From assembly GCA_020091685.1 (NCBI GenBank), contig CM034595.1, positions 43,967,851 to 44,031,850 of the forward strand: DNA of 64,000 nucleotides. Reading direction: 5' to 3'. The notes under the pieces were generated by a model. That model saw nothing but the letters and a program-made list of their open reading frames with translations. It was not told the DNA's origin and ran no database searches. This document shows, in pieces, positions 61,141-64,000 of this stretch. The first letter of the stretch is position 1; each line of letters opens with the position of its first letter. Source of the DNA: Lutjanus erythropterus. Its lineage: Eukaryota > Chordata > Actinopteri > Lutjaniformes > Lutjanidae. Made by a program: the position numbers and the translations under genes.

Positions 61141-62439
61141 GTCCGTCTCAGGTTGTTGTGGTGTTTCAGTGTTTCAGGATTTTGAGACCTAACTTTATAT
61201 GTGTAGCCTCTAACTCTAACTTGCATTATAAAGATAAACTTTGGCCGTTTGCCCTTTTGCCCATTTGCACTATAATAATGTTTGCTCATTCGTTGCTGCT
61301 AACTTTAGGATTACTAACTTAAAATCATCTGACCGAATAAAACGTGGATCCGAACCCGCACCGGTCCTGGATTGTGTCTCGGATTCTAGGGTTTGGGTGG
61401 AACTGTGATGAAGTATCTGCACGTTTCAACATTGTTCTTTTGTCACATTTTTGCAGTTTCTGAACAGCAGAGTCGTTGCAGTATCACAAAGTTTGATTTC
61501 TTTTTAACAGGAATCAGTGTTTAGTAACTTTACAACAGGTTACTGATGTTATTTGTACGTTTCCCTGTTGTTCATTTGTCATAACTTTATTTGTACGCCA
61601 GTTTTAAGCAAGATGTTCAGTGTAATGTCTGCACTGTGTGCACTGTGGTTTAAAATAAACATGAGATTTTATACTAACGGGTGTTTAGTAACTTCTCTAA
61701 TTAATTTTATTCAGTTCACAGCTGGTTTAAAATGATGTAAGAGGAGATTTTGCAGTCATCTTAAACAGTAAAGTACATAAACCAACAAAAACAGTACACC
61801 AAAGACACAACAATAAATGCCACAGAAATTAATGAAAAGAATTTAAATAATATTTCAAATAAAGATTTGTTCAAATGCAGATGTTCAGTTACTGTTTGTG
61901 GTTAAATGTCATTTCTTTGATGATGAACTTTAGTTTACTGTACATTTCCTGTTTGAAAATGGCAAATTACTGTAACAGGCAGTGCAGTTTTATTACAGCA
62001 CTGAAAGTAATTTCATAGGACAATTCTGGTAATTTTATTTTTATTTTTAATAATATACATAATTCAGGTGATTGTAATAATATATTTTATTATGTATTTA
62101 TTGAATTACAGCAATGCACGGAAACAATATTCAGTATTTTTAAATAAACACATAAATAAGGAAAAATATAAAACAGCTATACACTCATACAGTCGTGTTT
62201 TAAAACAGTAGATTCTTAAAAAGTTACAGACTTTCTACTTTTACAGCAGATTTATTTGAGAAATGTGATTTTTCTGTTATTTTACAGGTATGTTGTCTTA
62301 TGAAAAGTATAGGAAAAAAATCTATGATAAAAGTCTGGGATTTTTGTTTTGTTTTGTCTAAGTTTTGACATACACAGTCACACAAGTTCTTTTTGACATT
62401 TAAAATTGTTTAAATGTCTTCATACTGTTTGTATTGTAG

Positions 62440-62464
62440 TGTGTGTGTGTGTGTGTGTGTGTGT
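62440..62464. repeat. (GT)n microsatellite
   Basis: About 12 GT units. Confidence 0.9.
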
Positions 62465-62571
62465 TGGAGAGAATTGCCTTTCTCCAGCAGTGGGGCCTCA
62501 GAGCGCCATCTAGTGGGCTGCAGAGATATGGAAAAATGATTGAACTTCTTATTATTGGTAATTTACCAAGC

Positions 62572-62596
62572 TTTTTTTTTTTTTTTTTTTTTTTTC
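62572..62596. repeat. Poly(T) run
   Basis: About 25 T in a row. Confidence 0.9.
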
Positions 62597-62678
62597 TAAT
62601 CTAAATTTGGGGTGTGTAAGATTATTTATGGATTCACTGGAGACCAGAGTGATGTTATGAGACCTGTGAGGTGTTTTA

Positions 62679-62680
<2 letters not shown>

Positions 62681-62711
<31 letters not shown>
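62681..62711. repeat. (GT)n microsatellite
   Basis: About 15 GT units. Confidence 0.9.
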
Positions 62712-62712
<1 letters not shown>

Positions 62713-63187
62713 ATGGTCGTATCACTCTTTACTCTAAAATGTATTTTAAAGTTATGATCCTGCTAATAATCCCATTATCTGTAATCTGATTCTGTTTAAA
62801 TGTAACTGTAATGAATTACAGTTACCTCTTTTGTAATCTAGTTATGTAATCCTGTTACTCTGCAGTTCTGACTACATGAAATAATACTAGAACTTTTTCT
62901 AAAGCGGTGAAATGTGCACTTTTTTCTGAATACAGATGAGCCATTTCTGTGTGTAGAAAGTATCAGCAGTAGAGTTTATTATCATGAGTGAATGTTTCTG
63001 TGGCTGACATGAAAAAAAAAAAAAAAAAACACTCCAAAAATATTCCATTGCACACGAGCTTACTGACTTTTCAGTGTGTGAGGTAACGACTTCCTTCCCG
63101 ATCACGTAGCAAGTCGCTGTTTCCTGTGTGAATTGAAAGTGAGTGCAGATCTGCCTTAGTTTCTGCTTTTGAGGAAGAGATTTCAAG

Positions 63188-63283
63188 ATGGAGACCAGCA
63201 AGTATGAGAAGACAAACCTGCTGCAGCTGGTGGCTGTGCTTCTATCATTTCACACCAACACCACTTTGTATTTGACTGCATAA
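63188..63283 (+). CDS. Short ORF, possible first coding exon of a further gene
   Basis: A 31-codon frame starts with ATG in a favourable context (AAGATGG). It encodes a charged N terminus (METSKYEKTN) followed by a hydrophobic core (LLQLVAVLL), the shape of a signal peptide. It could be the first exon of a secreted or membrane protein whose remaining exons lie beyond the window. The only donor candidate inside is the weak CACCACTTT|GTATTT at about 63,268; GTATTT is also the donor of one exon of the third gene. The frame alone is short enough to arise by chance, so this is a weak call. Confidence 0.22.
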   Translation: METSKYEKTNLLQLVAVLLSFHTNTTLYLTA

Positions 63284-63589
63284 TATAGGATATAAGGATT
63301 TTTGTCACTGTCCTGTTAAAACCACACGTCTCCAGAACATTAACCTTGAGAAAGAAAAACACTTCTGATTACTTACTTTAACTTTAAACATGTTCTACAG
63401 CCCTTAATTTGACAAGTAAAAAAAGCTTGGATAAACTGTAATTCATTAATTGATACAGGTGATATGAAAATTGGTGAGTAAAGTTCAGTTTCATGTCAAA
63501 GAAGTAAATAAAGTGAGTTTACTTGGATCTACCCCTCAGGATGATCCTGATGTTCAGTGCTCAGATTTATACCTTCAACTACAGCTGCA

Positions 63590-63700
63590 GCTGATTATTA
63601 TTTTCAGTTGATTAATCGGTCAAATGAATTGATTAATAGTTGTTTAAAATGTCAGAAAATGGTGAAAAATGTCGATCAGTAAGGAATCTCCTCCTGCACA
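63590..63700. repeat. 'TTGATTAAT' dispersed repeat
   Basis: Contains CTGCAGCTGATTATTATTTT, CAGTTGATTAATCGGTCAA and AAAATGTCAGAAAATGGTGA then AAAATGTCGATCAGT, a familiar percomorph element. It is related to the fragments at 15.5, 20.5 and 23.2 kb. Confidence 0.6.
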
Positions 63701-63859
63701 CCAGTTTGACTGAGCCACGAAAAGACCAGGGGCTGAGATAAATACAGAAATGTGATGAAGACATGAGTGTGTATCAGCACTGATAATAGTCAAGGACTGA
63801 AATGTTTGCTGCTGTAATAATCCACACACCTTGTTTTGAGTAATTTTATGTATGAACTT

Positions 63860-64000
63860 TTTCCTGTTAGAGAGAAAGTAGTTCTGGTAAATTATGCTCC
63901 AGAAAGAAAACAGCTCCTACATTAAACTGCTCATGTCAGCATTTCATTCATTTTTGTGGAGAAAACCAAATGAAACTGTTGTATTTAAAGTTTAGATTAT
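63860..64000. repeat. Fragment of miniature element family 1 (right-hand half)
   Basis: AGTAGTTCTGGTAAATTATG ... CTCCTACATTAAACTGCTCA matches AGTAGTTCCGGTAGATTGTA ... TTCCTACATGAAACTGCTGA in il21r intron 3 (about 16,982-17,068). It runs to the window edge. Confidence 0.45.

Larger units (their letters stand above)
61141..63187. other. Intergenic AT-rich sequence
   Basis: No gene is recognised. Microsatellites are listed separately. A run of about 19 A lies at about 63,012-63,030. Confidence 0.45.

Overview
The window looks like nuclear DNA of a teleost fish, probably a spiny-rayed (percomorph) species. The reasons are short exons with GT/AG introns, long CA/GT microsatellites, several transposon families typical of fish (Tc1-type, IS630/mariner-type, hAT/BED, and many short miniature elements), and two protein types that I recognise from fish: an interleukin-21 receptor and a protein with the SAMD3-like C-terminal region that is expanded in fish. 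No bacterial, plasmid or phage content, CRISPR array, rRNA or tRNA was recognised.

Layout, all three genes on the + strand: (1) 1-13.2 kb holds no supported gene, only microsatellites, a hAT/BED relic near 8.75 kb, GC-rich and GATG tandem arrays and repeat debris. (2) 13.3-26.2 kb carries il21r, eight coding exons, 544 aa, with a likely untranslated exon upstream. (3) 26.2-38 kb is intergenic and full of repeats, including a broken Tc1 transposon and several miniature elements. (4) 38.0-45.8 kb carries a second class I cytokine receptor, eight coding exons, 472 aa, most like IL-2R beta and IL-9R. (5) 45.85-48.9 kb holds a large foldback inverted repeat, a degenerate tandem repeat and compound microsatellites. 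(6) 48.97-59.86 kb (with 3' UTR to about 61.1 kb) carries a six-coding-exon gene for a 663-aa protein with an N-terminal coiled-coil-like segment, a low-complexity acidic middle and a SAMD3-like C-terminal region. (7) 61.2-64 kb is mostly repeats, with one short ORF starting at 63,188 that might be the first exon of a further gene.

The two receptor genes share the same number of coding exons and the same intron phases (1-2-1-0-1-2-0), and the WSEWS motif falls at residues 210-214 in both. They are therefore old tandem relatives of the gamma-c receptor family. The first keeps the YxxQ STAT motif near its C terminus and the second has three YxxL-type tyrosines, so they probably signal through JAKs to different STAT sets after pairing with the common gamma chain (inference). 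The third gene has no evident functional link to them.

Exon boundaries were read by eye from splice signals and reading-frame continuity; every coding model closes in frame from ATG to stop. Identifications rest on recalled family features, not on database searches. I did not find a convincing new biological system. The most unusual items are the three-codon upstream ORF that overlaps the start of the second receptor, the paired in-frame alternative splice sites in the same gene, the foldback element behind it, and the composite third gene.
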